64,000 nt of DNA from an uncultured Arenicella sp. (GCA_938048185.1 CALIVT010000007.1:1-64000); one strand, 5' to 3'; shown: positions 24,868-34,048, counted from the first letter of the stretch. A program made the numbers and translations. The notes: a model not told the origin generated them from the sequence alone.

Positions 24868-25443
24868 ATGGCCGCTGTAAACTCCACGATGCAAGCATTG
24901 GGTACGCCCGCATCAGACTTTAGTTTGAACAATGTGATCGACAACGAGGTGGTAAGCCTTAAAGACTTCAAGGCAAAGCCGGTATTAGTGATGTTTATTT
25001 GTAATCACTGTCCGTACGTCGTTCACATTGCCGAGCGCTTAAGCCTGATTGGCAACCGAGCACTAGCCAATGGTTTCGCGGTGGTTGCGATAAGCTCTAA
25101 TGATGCTGATGCATACCCGCAAGACGGGCCTGCACCAATGCGCGACTTTGCCGCTGACTACGGTTTTAAGTTCCCCTATTTATTTGACGAGTCACAAGCG
25201 GTGGCTAAGGCGTACGGTGCGGCCTGCACCCCTGATTTTTTTGTGTTCGATGCGGCGCATAAGCTGCAGTATCGGGGGCAAATGGACGGCTCGCGACCTG
25301 GCAATTCCGTGCCGGTATCCGGCGATGATTTAAGCGCAGCCCTAGACGCGGTCGCAAGTCAAAAAAACCCCAGCGCGCAACAAATTGCCAGCATCGGCTG
25401 CAATATTAAGTGGCGGCCGGGTAACGCTCCCGATTATTTCTAA
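24868..25443 (+). CDS. Thioredoxin/peroxiredoxin-like protein
   Basis: 191 residues in the AhpC/TSA-redoxin superfamily. The active site is CNHCPYV after VLVMFI, i.e. a CxxC followed by cis-Pro-type architecture. The rest (AVVAISSNDADAYPQDGPAPM, YLFDESQAVAKAYGAACTPDFFVFD, GQMDGSRPGN) matches a family of cytoplasmic thioredoxin-family proteins widespread in bacteria, with no signal peptide. It is probably a thiol reductase or peroxidase; the substrate is unknown. It lies 20 bp after the Nudix gene. Confidence 0.87.
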   Translation: MAAVNSTMQALGTPASDFSLNNVIDNEVVSLKDFKAKPVLVMFICNHCPYVVHIAERLSLIGNRALANGFAVVAISSNDADAYPQDGPAPMRDFAADYGFKFPYLFDESQAVAKAYGAACTPDFFVFDAAHKLQYRGQMDGSRPGNSVPVSGDDLSAALDAVASQKNPSAQQIASIGCNIKWRPGNAPDYF

Positions 25444-25448
25444 TCGGG
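25429..25448 (+). terminator. Hairpin at the end of the thioredoxin-like gene
   Basis: Perfect 8-bp stem CCCGATTA/TAATCGGG with a TTTC loop that includes the TAA stop codon. There is no good T-tract on either strand, so termination would be weak or factor-assisted. Confidence 0.45.
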
Positions 25449-25499
25449 CTTGGCTAGTCATTACTGGCGGTTAGTGGCTTAGCGCCAAGCAGATTTAGC

Positions 25500-26327
25500 T
25501 CATCGAATTGCGCGTGCTATAAACCATTGATAGGCTTTTTGATAATGATCCGGAAAAAGTCGCTGGCACCAGTCCAATACCTTCGCATCGCGACCAATTA
25601 ATAGGCGGCGTTTGTCTTTGACCACCGCTTGTAGAATTTTTAGCGCGGCCGATTCGGCAGTGGTGTCCGCAAGCTCCTCGAACCGAGCGTGAATAATTTG
25701 GTTGTCACCGTCAGGCTCTTTGCTCAAACGTGCGTGGCGCGCGATGCCGGTTTTAATGCCACCCGGGTGTACCGACGTGCAACTGATGTGACTTTCAGCT
25801 TGATCTAACTCATGGCGCAAGGCTTCAGTCATACCCCGCACTGCAAATTTGCTGGCATTGTAGTGTGACTGTTCGGGCACACCGATTAACCCGAATAAGC
25901 TCGAGATATTTACAATGTGGCCCCAGTCGGCCTGCTCTAGTGCTGGCAGAAACGCTTTGGTGCCGTACAACACACCAGAAAAATTAATACCCATTAGCCA
26001 TTCAAAATCTTCAATGCTGGTTTCCCATAACGAGCCTGAAGACATCGCTACGCCGGCATTGTTGATGACCAAATTAACCTTCGTAAAGTGCCTCTGTGTG
26101 TCCTGTGCAAAGGCGAACACCGCATCGCGATCAGCGACATCTAATACCGTCGCCTTGCACTGACCGCCGAGCGCTTCAAGTTGCTGTTCCGTGTTTGCCA
26201 GGCTCTCGGCGTTAACATCGGCGATTGCGACGCGTGCCCCCGCTTTGGCCAGTTGCAGGCTAAGTTGCTGGCCGATACCGCTGCCTGCACCGGTTACTAC
26301 CGCGACGCAATCATTGAATTTTTTCAT
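25500..26327 (-). CDS. Short-chain dehydrogenase/reductase
   Basis: 275 residues, classical SDR: TGAGSGIGQQLSLQLAKAG cofactor motif, NNAGVAMSS, catalytic serine in VNISSLFGLIGV and YNASK catalytic Tyr/Lys. The acidic residue after the second strand (IADVN) suggests NAD(H). The C-terminal part (VVKDKRRLLIGRDAKVLDW) is typical of SDRs next to Baeyer-Villiger monooxygenases. It follows the TetR gene by 59 bp on the same strand. Likely oxidises an alcohol to a ketone for the monooxygenase at 28171; that link is inferred. Confidence 0.9.
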   Translation of the reverse strand: MKKFNDCVAVVTGAGSGIGQQLSLQLAKAGARVAIADVNAESLANTEQQLEALGGQCKATVLDVADRDAVFAFAQDTQRHFTKVNLVINNAGVAMSSGSLWETSIEDFEWLMGINFSGVLYGTKAFLPALEQADWGHIVNISSLFGLIGVPEQSHYNASKFAVRGMTEALRHELDQAESHISCTSVHPGGIKTGIARHARLSKEPDGDNQIIHARFEELADTTAESAALKILQAVVKDKRRLLIGRDAKVLDWCQRLFPDHYQKAYQWFIARAIR

Positions 26328-26350
26328 AATTTATTTTTCTCAGTGTCCCT

Positions 26351-26366
26351 TTAGAGCGCTCTCTAA
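26351..26366. promoter_or_regulatory. Short inverted repeat upstream of the SDR gene
   Basis: TTAGAG-CGCT-CTCTAA, 6-bp arms with a 4-bp spacer, 24 bp before the SDR start. It could be an operator, but its sequence differs from the palindrome at 27194. Confidence 0.3.
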
Positions 26367-26386
26367 CGGTGTAAAAGGCATTCTAG

Positions 26387-27013
26387 TTATTGTTTTTTGA
26401 GGCTGGTATTAAGTTGGTCATCAGAAATGTTAAGCAAGATTTCTGTTAGCCACTGACGGAAATGCGCACGGCTGGCGTCGTCATGCCCAAAGCCTAAGGC
26501 TTCTTTTACACCCTGGCCGGACACCACTTCGCCGACTAAAGCCAACGTTACCAACAACACTAAACGGCTGGTCTTATCCATTTCGGCGTCTGGGTCTATG
26601 CTTTGGCGCAGGCTATGCGACAAGCTCACAATGCGCTCCATATTAGACTTCATCGCGCTTTCTGCGCCACTGAGATGCAACCAAACAGCGGCCTTGCCAG
26701 CATCACCTGGGTAGGCCATGTCTAACACGTGGGTCATGGCGCTTATACGGCCTTCAATTGGTGCATCAAGTGCGTCGGTGATTGCTTGCGTTACCCGCTC
26801 GGTGGCTTGTGCGCCTACTCGATCAGCTAACGCATTGATCAAGCCTTGGCGTGAGCCAAAATGGTGAATGATATTTGGGTGCGCCATGCCGGCTTTTTTG
26901 GCAACGGCGCTGATGCGCAAACCCGCTGGCCCTACCTCAAGCATTAACGCCTCAGCCGCGTCGAGAATCGCATTTTGTGCGTCTTCAGGAGATTTGTGAG
27001 TTTTGCGCGCCAT
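26387..27013 (-). CDS. TetR/AcrR family transcriptional regulator
   Basis: 208 residues. The N-terminal helix-turn-helix is visible in AILDAAEALMLEVGPAGLRISAVAKKAGMAHPNIIHHFGSRQGLINAL (residues ~14-62); the rest is the helical ligand-binding domain. It is placed between the SDR gene (same strand, downstream) and the PF10118 gene (divergent), so it is probably the local repressor of the oxidative cluster and of itself. A near-ideal palindrome at 27194-27211 in the shared promoter gap is the likely operator. Confidence 0.92.
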   Translation of the reverse strand: MARKTHKSPEDAQNAILDAAEALMLEVGPAGLRISAVAKKAGMAHPNIIHHFGSRQGLINALADRVGAQATERVTQAITDALDAPIEGRISAMTHVLDMAYPGDAGKAAVWLHLSGAESAMKSNMERIVSLSHSLRQSIDPDAEMDKTSRLVLLVTLALVGEVVSGQGVKEALGFGHDDASRAHFRQWLTEILLNISDDQLNTSLKKQ

Positions 27014-27193
27014 AGTCGGTGTTAATCGTTAGTGTGAAATAGTGGGTGTTAATCGGCTTATACATTGCAGGTACGCTGCAAACCGATACCTTTACGTCAT
27101 GGTTCTTCACCAGCCAGTTAGGTTGGCTCGCGCGTGAAGCTGAGCGCGTCTTTATTGACAGACCGTTGGTTTGCTTCTAAAGTGTGAATTCTA

Positions 27194-27211
27194 GTTTACA
27201 GAGTTGTAAAC
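27194..27211. promoter_or_regulatory. Candidate TetR operator
   Basis: GTTTACAGAGTTGTAAAC: 7-bp perfect arms GTTTACA/TGTAAAC around a 4-bp spacer, located 71 bp before the PF10118 start in the divergent gap. Size and symmetry suit a TetR dimer. Confidence 0.6.
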
Positions 27212-27281
27212 ACCAAATTTATTTAATTTTACTTTCAAGGCTTTAATCTAGCCAGTTTGAAATTAGCGACGAAGGCGCCCT

Positions 27282-28136
27282 ATGTCTGTTAACAGCCCAG
27301 CTCTACGTGTTTCGAGGTCCAAGCTCAATATAGAGCCTCGGCGCGTAAAATTTGAATTCGATGATTTTGATTCACCGCTCTACTATGACAAGAACGGCTG
27401 TCTGAGTGCTATGTGGGTGGCCTTGTCGGCGAGTTTTCCGGCGGGTGAAGGCGAATTTATAAAATCAGTAAAGTTGTATGAAGACCAGATAAGCGAACCC
27501 AAACTCAAGCAAGAGGTCAAGAATTTTGTGCACCAAGAGGCACACCATTCACTGCAACACAAGCACATCAATAAGATGTTTGATGACCTTGGTTACGATG
27601 CCGCCGGGCTGCACGACTTTTTCACCGCTAAGCTGAAAGAGCGCGAACAGAAATGGTCACCTGAGCGGCGTCTTGCTCGAACCGTTTGCGCTGAGCACGT
27701 CACTGCGGTGATGGCGAACCACGCGCTTACCCATCCAGAGCATATGGCGAAATTTCCAGCGTCATTCAGAAATTTGTTTTTATGGCATTCCATTGAGGAA
27801 ATTGAGCACAAGTCAGTCGCATTCGATGTGTACACACAATGCGTGAATGATCGTAAGCTCTTGCATCGTGAGTACAAATATTTTCTACGACGAGAATTCC
27901 CATTTAACCTTTATATGTCGAGTCGCTTTCTACTTAAAAAAATGGGGCATAAGGCAACCTGGAAAGAGCGCGCAGGCGTATGGCGTGCGCTCTACGGCAA
28001 AGGCGGGTTATTCAGCGCAATGCGGCCACTGTACAAATCATTTTTAAGTGAGAATTTTCACCCTTGGGACCACGATGATTCTGCCTTGGTCGCCGAGTTC
28101 AAACAAACACTTGCACCGTATTTCATCCAGCACTAA
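27282..28136 (+). CDS. PF10118 family metal-dependent hydrolase-like protein
   Basis: 284 residues. The pattern AMWVALSASFPAGEGEFIKSV, FVHQEAHHSLQHKHIN and WHSIEEIEHKSVAFDVY gives repeated E/H pairs in helices (FPAGE, HQEAHH, EEIEHK), as in ferritin-like di-metal four-helix proteins. The family is annotated as predicted metal-dependent hydrolase, but its reaction is not established. It is often found with FMO-type monooxygenases and SDRs, as here, where the monooxygenase starts 34 bp downstream. It is probably co-transcribed from the TetR-controlled promoter. Confidence 0.85.
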   Translation: MSVNSPALRVSRSKLNIEPRRVKFEFDDFDSPLYYDKNGCLSAMWVALSASFPAGEGEFIKSVKLYEDQISEPKLKQEVKNFVHQEAHHSLQHKHINKMFDDLGYDAAGLHDFFTAKLKEREQKWSPERRLARTVCAEHVTAVMANHALTHPEHMAKFPASFRNLFLWHSIEEIEHKSVAFDVYTQCVNDRKLLHREYKYFLRREFPFNLYMSSRFLLKKMGHKATWKERAGVWRALYGKGGLFSAMRPLYKSFLSENFHPWDHDDSALVAEFKQTLAPYFIQH

Positions 28137-28170
28137 ATTCTCAAGCCACCGAACGGCGTAGACGTCATTT

Positions 28171-29589
28171 ATGAGCACACAACATTTTGACGCCATTATC
28201 ATTGGCGCCGGCATTTCGGGAATCAGCGCCGCCTACCATTTACAAAAATACAATCCGAGCAAAACGTTTCGCGTCTTAGAGCAGCGCCAAGCGTTAGGCG
28301 GAACCTGGGACTTGTTTAACTACCCTGGTATTCGTTCAGACTCTGATATGTACACCTTTGGGTTTTCGTTTCGTCCGTGGGACGATAAATCGGCGATTGC
28401 CGAAAAAAGCAAAATCATCGACTACCTCAACGCCACCGTGAGTGAATACGATATTGATGCGCATATTCAATACAGCGTCGAGGTGAGCAAAGCAAGTTGG
28501 TCATCCGACAATGCTACGTGGTCTCTAACGGCAAAAAACGGTGAGCAATTTACCTGTCATTTCATATACATGTGCGCGGGTTACTACGACTATGCGCAAG
28601 GTCACGCGCCAGAGTTCGTTGGTATAGAAGACTTCAAGGGCGAGGTAGTGCATCCGCAAGCGTGGCCTGAAAATCTAGACTACGCGAACAAAAAAGTGGT
28701 TGTGGTTGGCAGTGGTGCAACCGCGATCACCCTAGTGCCTTCGATGGCAAAGAGCGCTGAACACGTCACTATGGTACAGCGCTCGCCCACGTATATGGGG
28801 TCAAAACCCGCCATTGACCCCATCGCCAACACCTTGTCAAAGTGGCTGGGCCGTTGGGCCGCACGTTGGTGGTTTATTCTGACTAATATGCTGATTTACT
28901 GGTATTGCAAAACGTTTCCGGCGCGTGCGAAAGCTAAAATTATTGACGACGTGAAAGCAAGTTTAGGTGATAAGTTTGACGCCAAACACTTCACGCCAAA
29001 TTATTCGCCTTGGGACCAACGCGTGTGCTTATGTCCCGATGGCGACTTTTTCGAGTCGATGAAGGCCGATAAAGCAAGTATCGAAACTGATCAAATCTCG
29101 GGTTTCACTGACAGCGGAATAACGCTGGCGTCGGGCAAGCATTTAGACGCAGACATCATCGTCACCGCCACCGGTTTGAAGATAAAGTTCTTCGGCGGCA
29201 TTGATTTTGTGATTGATGATGAGCCGCTGGTAGCGAGCCAACAGTATGCGTACAAAGGCATGATGATAAGTGGTGTGCCAAATACCTTTCTAGCCGTAGG
29301 CTACACCAACGCGTCGTGGACGCTCAAAGTTGATCTTACTCATCGTTACGCAAGTCGCTTGTTGAGTTATATGGATCGTCGAGGCTACAAACAAGCGCGC
29401 GCGACGGCGCAAGCCGGTATGCAAGATATTCCGCTGCTCGATCTCAGTTCTGGTTATATTCAGCGATCGCTCGACATGTTGCCTAAGCAAGCGCAGAACA
29501 AGCCCTGGCGCTTGAATCAAAATTTCATACTTGATAATTTGGCGCTTAGGTTTACGTCAGTAGACGATAAAGAGATGGTGTTCAAATAA
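28171..29589 (+). CDS. Flavin-dependent Baeyer-Villiger-type monooxygenase
   Basis: 472 residues. First Rossmann motif IIGAGISGISAAYHL; RALGG-type TWD region (LGGTWDLFNYPGIRSDSDMYTFGFSFRPW). The complete Baeyer-Villiger fingerprint FxGxxxHxxxWP lies at F155-P166 (FKGEVVHPQAWP). The NADPH-binding motif VVVVGSGATAITLVPSMA follows, then an ATG-type VTATGLKIKF. Enzymes of this type insert oxygen next to ketones or oxidise heteroatoms. Together with SDR, PF10118 and TetR genes it forms a small catabolic or detoxifying unit for a hydrophobic ketone/alcohol, substrate unknown. Confidence 0.92.
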   Translation: MSTQHFDAIIIGAGISGISAAYHLQKYNPSKTFRVLEQRQALGGTWDLFNYPGIRSDSDMYTFGFSFRPWDDKSAIAEKSKIIDYLNATVSEYDIDAHIQYSVEVSKASWSSDNATWSLTAKNGEQFTCHFIYMCAGYYDYAQGHAPEFVGIEDFKGEVVHPQAWPENLDYANKKVVVVGSGATAITLVPSMAKSAEHVTMVQRSPTYMGSKPAIDPIANTLSKWLGRWAARWWFILTNMLIYWYCKTFPARAKAKIIDDVKASLGDKFDAKHFTPNYSPWDQRVCLCPDGDFFESMKADKASIETDQISGFTDSGITLASGKHLDADIIVTATGLKIKFFGGIDFVIDDEPLVASQQYAYKGMMISGVPNTFLAVGYTNASWTLKVDLTHRYASRLLSYMDRRGYKQARATAQAGMQDIPLLDLSSGYIQRSLDMLPKQAQNKPWRLNQNFILDNLALRFTSVDDKEMVFK

Positions 29590-29638
29590 GCTTTATACTC
29601 TATTATAAAAATCGAACCGGCTACCCGAAGGTGTTTTC

Positions 29639-31339
29639 ATGATTAAGCTTCTTTGTTTATCGCTCGCAGCTTTGCTGTTGCAAGCCTGCGCAACTCCGAA
29701 CCCATCAAGCATCACGAATCAGCCGAGCATCGATGCGCCCAGCGCAGTTCAAAAAGCAGCCTACGCCATGCCCGATAAATACGCGGCCAAAGTAGTGCGC
29801 GCTGTGTTAAATGACGGCGGTAATGCGGTAGATGCCTCAATTGCGGCCGCGTTTGTGTTAGCGGTCACCTTTCCCGAGGCGGGTAATATCGGGGGTGGCG
29901 GATTTATGTTGGCGCACATGGAAGGCGAAAATCACTTTCTAGATTACCGCGAACGAGCACCGCTAACTGCGTCACGCGATATGTATTTAGATGCCAAGGG
30001 TCAGGTTATTGATAAAGCCAGCTTAGTGGGTATTCGCGCCGCCGGCGTGCCGGGCACCGTTGCCGGCTTATGGCAAGCTCATCAAAAATTTGCCACCAAG
30101 CCTTGGGCCAGTTTGATACAGCCAGCGATTGAATACGCTGAAACGGGCTTTGCGGTACACCCCAAAAAAGCCAATGCGATTGACGGCGTCATTAAGTGGT
30201 TTGACGGCAAAGTGAACTTCGCAACGCACTTTGGTGGCATGGCCAACGGCGGCGTATTTAAACAGCCAGAACTCGCGGCGACGTTAAAGCGCATTGCGTT
30301 GAACGGCCCCCAAGACTTTTATCAAGGTCAGACGGCGCAATTACTCTTGGCGCAATCACGGCGTGATGGTGGCTTATTGCACGCCGACGACCTAAGCAGT
30401 TATGCCGCAGTGTGGCGTGAGCCTTTGGTTAGCAACTGGCGCGACTATAAAGTAGTCACCGCGCCGCCGCCGAGTTCGGGCGGGTTTGCAGTAATACAGT
30501 TGCTGAAAATGAAGCAACTGCTCGACGACAAGTTTGCGGGCTTAGCGCCGAATTCAGCGCAATACATTCACCTGATTGCCGAGATGGAAAAGCGCGTTTT
30601 CGCCGACCGAGCAGAATATTTTGGTGACCCGGATTTTGTCAATGTGCCAATAAAAGAACTCATCAGTGACGCGTATATCGCGCGCCGCGCCCAAGAAGTA
30701 AACGCCGTGACTATCAGTGATATTAACGATGCGCAACCCGGTTTAGATTCACCCAGCACTACGCACTTCTCCATTGTCGATAAATGGGGTAACGCGGTTG
30801 CAAACACCTACACAATTAATTGGAGCTACGGCAGCGGTACCGTGGTTGAAGGCGCAGGCTTTATTCTAAACAATGAGATGGACGACTTCAGTACCAAGCC
30901 CGGCGTTGCCAATGTGTATGGTGTAGTTGGCGGCACCGCCAATGAAATTCAACCCGCCAAGCGCATGCTCTCGTCGATGTCGCCCACCATTCTATTAGAC
31001 GGCGATAACATTCGCATGGTGTTGGGCAGCCCCGGTGGTTCAACCATTTTCACTTCCGTTTTTCAGGGCATTGTAAACGTAATTGATAACGGTATGAGCG
31101 CCGCTGATTCAGTCGGCGCCAGCCGCTTTCACCATCAATTGTTGCCACCGGACTTAATCACCACCAGCATCAGTATTCCACTTGCGGGTGCGACTAAAGC
31201 CGCGTTAGAGCAACGCGGCTATCGGGTTGAACCGCACGGTTGGGAATTTGGTGACCTGCAGCTCATCGAAAGCCGTTTTGATGAGACCAATGCGGCCTCC
31301 GACCCTCGAGGTATTGGCGTTTCAGGTGTGATAGAGTAA
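29639..31339 (+). CDS. ggt: Gamma-glutamyltransferase lipoprotein (copy 1)
   Basis: 566 residues. The signal peptide ends in a lipobox (LLLQAC, C17), predicting a lipid anchor in the periplasm. GGT proenzymes cleave themselves before a catalytic Thr; here it is in DSPSTTHFSIVD (about T374), splitting large and small subunits. Other landmarks are NIGGGGFML, DYRERAPLTAS, GVPGTVAGLW, PPPSSGG, LNNEMDDFS and the glycine-rich LGSPGGSTIFT oxyanion region. It degrades glutathione and other gamma-glutamyl compounds in the periplasm. A second GGT lipoprotein lies at 55569. Confidence 0.95.
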   Translation: MIKLLCLSLAALLLQACATPNPSSITNQPSIDAPSAVQKAAYAMPDKYAAKVVRAVLNDGGNAVDASIAAAFVLAVTFPEAGNIGGGGFMLAHMEGENHFLDYRERAPLTASRDMYLDAKGQVIDKASLVGIRAAGVPGTVAGLWQAHQKFATKPWASLIQPAIEYAETGFAVHPKKANAIDGVIKWFDGKVNFATHFGGMANGGVFKQPELAATLKRIALNGPQDFYQGQTAQLLLAQSRRDGGLLHADDLSSYAAVWREPLVSNWRDYKVVTAPPPSSGGFAVIQLLKMKQLLDDKFAGLAPNSAQYIHLIAEMEKRVFADRAEYFGDPDFVNVPIKELISDAYIARRAQEVNAVTISDINDAQPGLDSPSTTHFSIVDKWGNAVANTYTINWSYGSGTVVEGAGFILNNEMDDFSTKPGVANVYGVVGGTANEIQPAKRMLSSMSPTILLDGDNIRMVLGSPGGSTIFTSVFQGIVNVIDNGMSAADSVGASRFHHQLLPPDLITTSISIPLAGATKAALEQRGYRVEPHGWEFGDLQLIESRFDETNAASDPRGIGVSGVIE

Positions 31340-31376
31340 GGCCAACGCATCTCTTACTAAGCACCTAACTCAAACC

Positions 31377-32015
31377 ATGTCTCGACCTGTTATAGCAATC
31401 GCTGGCGCCTCGGCGTCGGGTAAAACCTTGTTTGCACAAACCGTATATAAGGAATTGAAAGCGGAGTTAGATGGCGAGCCCATCGTTATTTTAGAAGAAG
31501 ATGCTTACTATCGAGACCAATCGAACTTAAGTTTTACTGAGCGCGAGCAAACGAACTACGATCACCCCAGCGCGTTTGAGCACGAGCTATTAGTCGAGCA
31601 TATTCTCGCCTTGAAAAGCGGCAATGATGTTGAAGTGCCGGTTTACGATTTCTCACAGCACACCCGTGGGGCAGGTATTAAGTGCGTTAAAACCGCCGAC
31701 TTTATTTTGGTAGAGGGTATCTTGTTACTCACCGATCCGGCTCTGCGAGAGTTGTTCGACATCAAAGTGTTTATCGACACGCCGTTAGACATTTGTTTGC
31801 TGCGCCGAATTAAGCGCGACACTCAAGAGCGCGGGCGCAGCTTCGAATCAATCTCCGATCAATACCACGCCACCGTGCGGCCCATGTACTTTGAGCACAT
31901 AGAGCCGAGCAAGCAGCATGCTCATATCGTTGTCACCGGCGGCGGCAGAAATCGCGTTGCCATCGACATGGTAAAAGAAAATATAAAGTCGTCGCTACGA
32001 CAGATCATCACCTAA
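31377..32015 (+). CDS. udk: Uridine kinase
   Basis: 212 residues. Walker A GASASGKTLFA, then EEDAYYRDQ, NYDHPSAFEHELL and VPVYDFSQHTR, and the lid RRIKRDTQERGRS are standard Udk motifs. Phosphorylates uridine and cytidine to UMP and CMP with ATP or GTP. The nucleoside transporter gene begins 28 bp downstream, so uptake and phosphorylation are probably co-expressed. Confidence 0.95.
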   Translation: MSRPVIAIAGASASGKTLFAQTVYKELKAELDGEPIVILEEDAYYRDQSNLSFTEREQTNYDHPSAFEHELLVEHILALKSGNDVEVPVYDFSQHTRGAGIKCVKTADFILVEGILLLTDPALRELFDIKVFIDTPLDICLLRRIKRDTQERGRSFESISDQYHATVRPMYFEHIEPSKQHAHIVVTGGGRNRVAIDMVKENIKSSLRQIIT

Positions 32016-32043
32016 ACAAATTATCAGCTAAAACGGATTCCTT

Positions 32044-33273
32044 GTGACGACCTTAATCAGCCTACTCGGTATTGCCTCTCTCTTACTTGTTGCGTTTGTC
32101 TTCTCTAAATACCGCAGCGACATAAACTGGCGCACCATCGTCGTGGCCTTTTTATTGCAGTTCGCAATCGGTGCCTTCGCGCTGTATTTGCCGTTTGGCA
32201 GAGTCGCACTCGAGAAACTGTCAAATGGGGTGAGTGGCGTATTAAGCTATGCGCAATCGGGCATCGGTTTCTTATTTGGCAATCTAGGCAGCAGCGCCAG
32301 CGAGGGCATTGGTTTTGTCTTCGCATTTCAAGTCTTACCGATCATCATCTTTTTCTCCAGCTTGGTCGCGGTGCTGTACTACCTTGGTATCATGGGCTGG
32401 GTGATTCGCATTATCGGCGGCGCATTGCAAAAATTACTCGGCACCAGCCGCGCTGAATCGCTGTCGGCCACCGCCAACGTATTTGTCAGCCAAACCGAAG
32501 CACCGTTAGTAATCAAACCGTTTGTCGCCAAGATGAGTAACTCCGAGTTGTTCGCGGTAATGGTTGGCGGCATGGCCACCGTCGCCGGTTCGGTGCTCGC
32601 AGGCTACGTCGCGTTAGGCGTCGAAATGAAATACCTGCTGGCCGCCAGTTTCATGGCCGCGCCCGGTGGTTTTTTAATGGCCAAGCTTTTGTTTCCTGAA
32701 ACCGAGAAGGTTGAAAATCACGAAGAAGTACTTGCAGAAGAACACGACCAATACGTCAATGTCATTGACGCCGCTGCAGGCGGCGCCGCCGCAGGTCTTC
32801 AGCTCGCCGTTAACATTGGCGCAATGCTCATCGCGTTCGTCGCGCTTATCGCCTTACTAAATGGTCTACTAGGCTGGGTAGGCGGCATCATCGGCATGCC
32901 TGAACTGTCACTGCAACTCGTGTTAGGTACATTATTCCGCCCAGTCGCATTTCTCATCGGCGTGCCGTGGCAAGAAAGTGGCATCGCCGGCAGCCTAATC
33001 GGGCAAAAGCTAGTGCTAAACGAATTTGTCGCCTTCCTAGATTTTCAAACTCAATCGGCACTTCTCAGTGAGCACTCAAAAGCCGTGGTCACCTTCGCGC
33101 TGTGCGGCTTCGCCAACTTTTCCTCCATCGCCATTCTCCTTGGCGGGCTCGCCACCATTGCACCCAACCGTCGCTCAGACGTTGCAAGAATGGGCTTAAG
33201 AGCAGTAAGCGCCGCGTTTATGGCGAATTTAATGAGTGCCGCGATTGCCGGGTTTTATTTGTCTTTGGTGTGA
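32044..33273 (+). CDS. nupC: Concentrative nucleoside transporter (copy 1)
   Basis: 409 residues of the CNT family, importing nucleosides with Na+ or H+. Family motifs include [23 protein letters not shown], the substrate-loop [60 protein letters not shown] and [17 protein letters not shown]. Starts with GTG at 32044. Follows udk by 28 bp. A RAYT relic abuts its 3' end. The symbol is by family; a second CNT gene is at 45887. Confidence 0.93.
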   Translation: MTTLISLLGIASLLLVAFVFSKYRSDINWRTIVVAFLLQFAIGAFALYLPFGRVALEKLSNGVSGVLSYAQSGIGFLFGNLGSSASEGIGFVFAFQVLPIIIFFSSLVAVLYYLGIMGWVIRIIGGALQKLLGTSRAESLSATANVFVSQTEAPLVIKPFVAKMSNSELFAVMVGGMATVAGSVLAGYVALGVEMKYLLAASFMAAPGGFLMAKLLFPETEKVENHEEVLAEEHDQYVNVIDAAAGGAAAGLQLAVNIGAMLIAFVALIALLNGLLGWVGGIIGMPELSLQLVLGTLFRPVAFLIGVPWQESGIAGSLIGQKLVLNEFVAFLDFQTQSALLSEHSKAVVTFALCGFANFSSIAILLGGLATIAPNRRSDVARMGLRAVSAAFMANLMSAAIAGFYLSLV

Positions 33274-33285
33274 TTGCTATCGTTT

Positions 33286-33522
33286 TTAGCCTTTGAAGAC
33301 TGCGACATGGTAATGGTTGCTCATCACCGCGTAGGCACAGAGTTTTAGTGCGAATGCCTATGCGGTTGTATGAAGCATGTCGTCATAGTCATTTTCGACG
33401 ATGCTTATAATCTTGACCGGAGTAATGGCCTTTGCCGCATAAAGACGCGCGCCGAACGCACCGCGAGACGCAGTGATAATAGACCGTATCGTTTATCGAA
33501 ATGATGTTTTCTCCGGCTTGAG
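33286..33522 (-). pseudogene. Decayed REP-associated (Y1/RAYT) transposase fragment
   Basis: Reading the minus strand, one frame gives DTVYYHCVSRCVRRASLCGK followed by HYSGQDYKHRRK. It then has TGA where the family has a conserved Trp; after a one-base frame change it gives LCAYAVMSNHYHVAVF and a stop at 33286. YHCVSRCVRRA and the HxH-type SNHYHV are hallmarks of RAYT/IS200-like single-strand transposases; their proteins are ~250-330 residues, so only the N-terminal fifth remains. It directly abuts the nupC stop. No intact start codon is visible. Confidence 0.8.
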
Positions 33523-33620
33523 TCGTCCTAACTCTCCTGCTTCCCTTTAAAGGTTCTCGATTGTCAGAACCAGCGCTTTTTACAAAGGCTTATTATGGAT
33601 GCCACCGTAGAGAAGAAAAA

Positions 33621-33974
33621 CTAGCCGGGCTTGCCGTCGATCAACGATTCCATAATCTCTAGGGCAATGGCCTTTTGAATGTTCGGGGGTTGGTTCGCCA
33701 ACTGTTGTTTTAGTTGCTTCACTGTTAGCTTAGCCGATGTTTCATATTGTGCCGCTTGCTCGCGGGCTTGGGTCTTGCCGGTGGCTAACCATTCGAGATC
33801 ACACTCTAAGGCGCTGGCCAATTCAACGAGTTTTGACGTGCTCTTTGCGTTACCTGATATGAGTTTGTAGACCATTCCTTGAGATATTCCGGCTCTATTC
33901 GCTACGCTTTCCTGGGTCAGGCCTAGTTCTGAGATTCGTAACTTTATTCGGTTGGCTAAATTCATAGGCGGCAT
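33621..33974 (-). CDS. Phage-type XRE repressor (CI-like)
   Basis: 117 residues. The helix-turn-helix is clear: LRISELGLTQESVANRAGISQGMVYKLISGNAKSTSKLVELASALECDLEWLATGK (residues ~11-67). The C-terminal ~45 residues (LTVKQLKQQLANQPPNIQKAIALEIMESLI) are helical, and there is no peptidase-type cleavage domain. It is therefore a short repressor unable to self-cleave. It is divergent from a Cro-like gene across a 74-bp gap with three related 14-bp sites. Two starts are possible (33974 or 33965). No other phage gene is nearby, so it is an orphan switch or a prophage remnant. Confidence 0.85.
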   Translation of the reverse strand: MPPMNLANRIKLRISELGLTQESVANRAGISQGMVYKLISGNAKSTSKLVELASALECDLEWLATGKTQAREQAAQYETSAKLTVKQLKQQLANQPPNIQKAIALEIMESLIDGKPG

Positions 33975-33977
33975 GAT

Positions 33978-34037
33978 ATTACCTAAGTATTAAACATAAC
34001 AATTACTTTGGTGTTGACATTAAAATACTAAAGTAAT
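33978..34037. promoter_or_regulatory. Three related operator sites between cI-like and cro-like genes
   Basis: Sites ATTACCTAAGTATT (33978-33991), ATTACTTTGGTGTT (34002-34015) and, inverted, AATACTAAAGTAAT (34024-34037) share the consensus ATTACYTWRGTRTT. Their starts are 24 and 22 bp apart, about two helical turns. The first lies beside the repressor start and the third inside the spacer of the cro promoter, the arrangement expected of a lambda-like double-negative switch. Confidence 0.75.
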
Positions 34038-34042
34038 AATAT
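34014..34042 (+). promoter_or_regulatory. Strong sigma-70 promoter for the cro-like gene
   Basis: TTGACA at 34014-34019, 17-bp spacer, TAATAT at 34037-34042. The predicted transcript start (about 34049) coincides with the GTG start codon, so the message would be leaderless. The third operator occupies the spacer. Confidence 0.75.
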
Positions 34043-34048
34043 TGCTTG

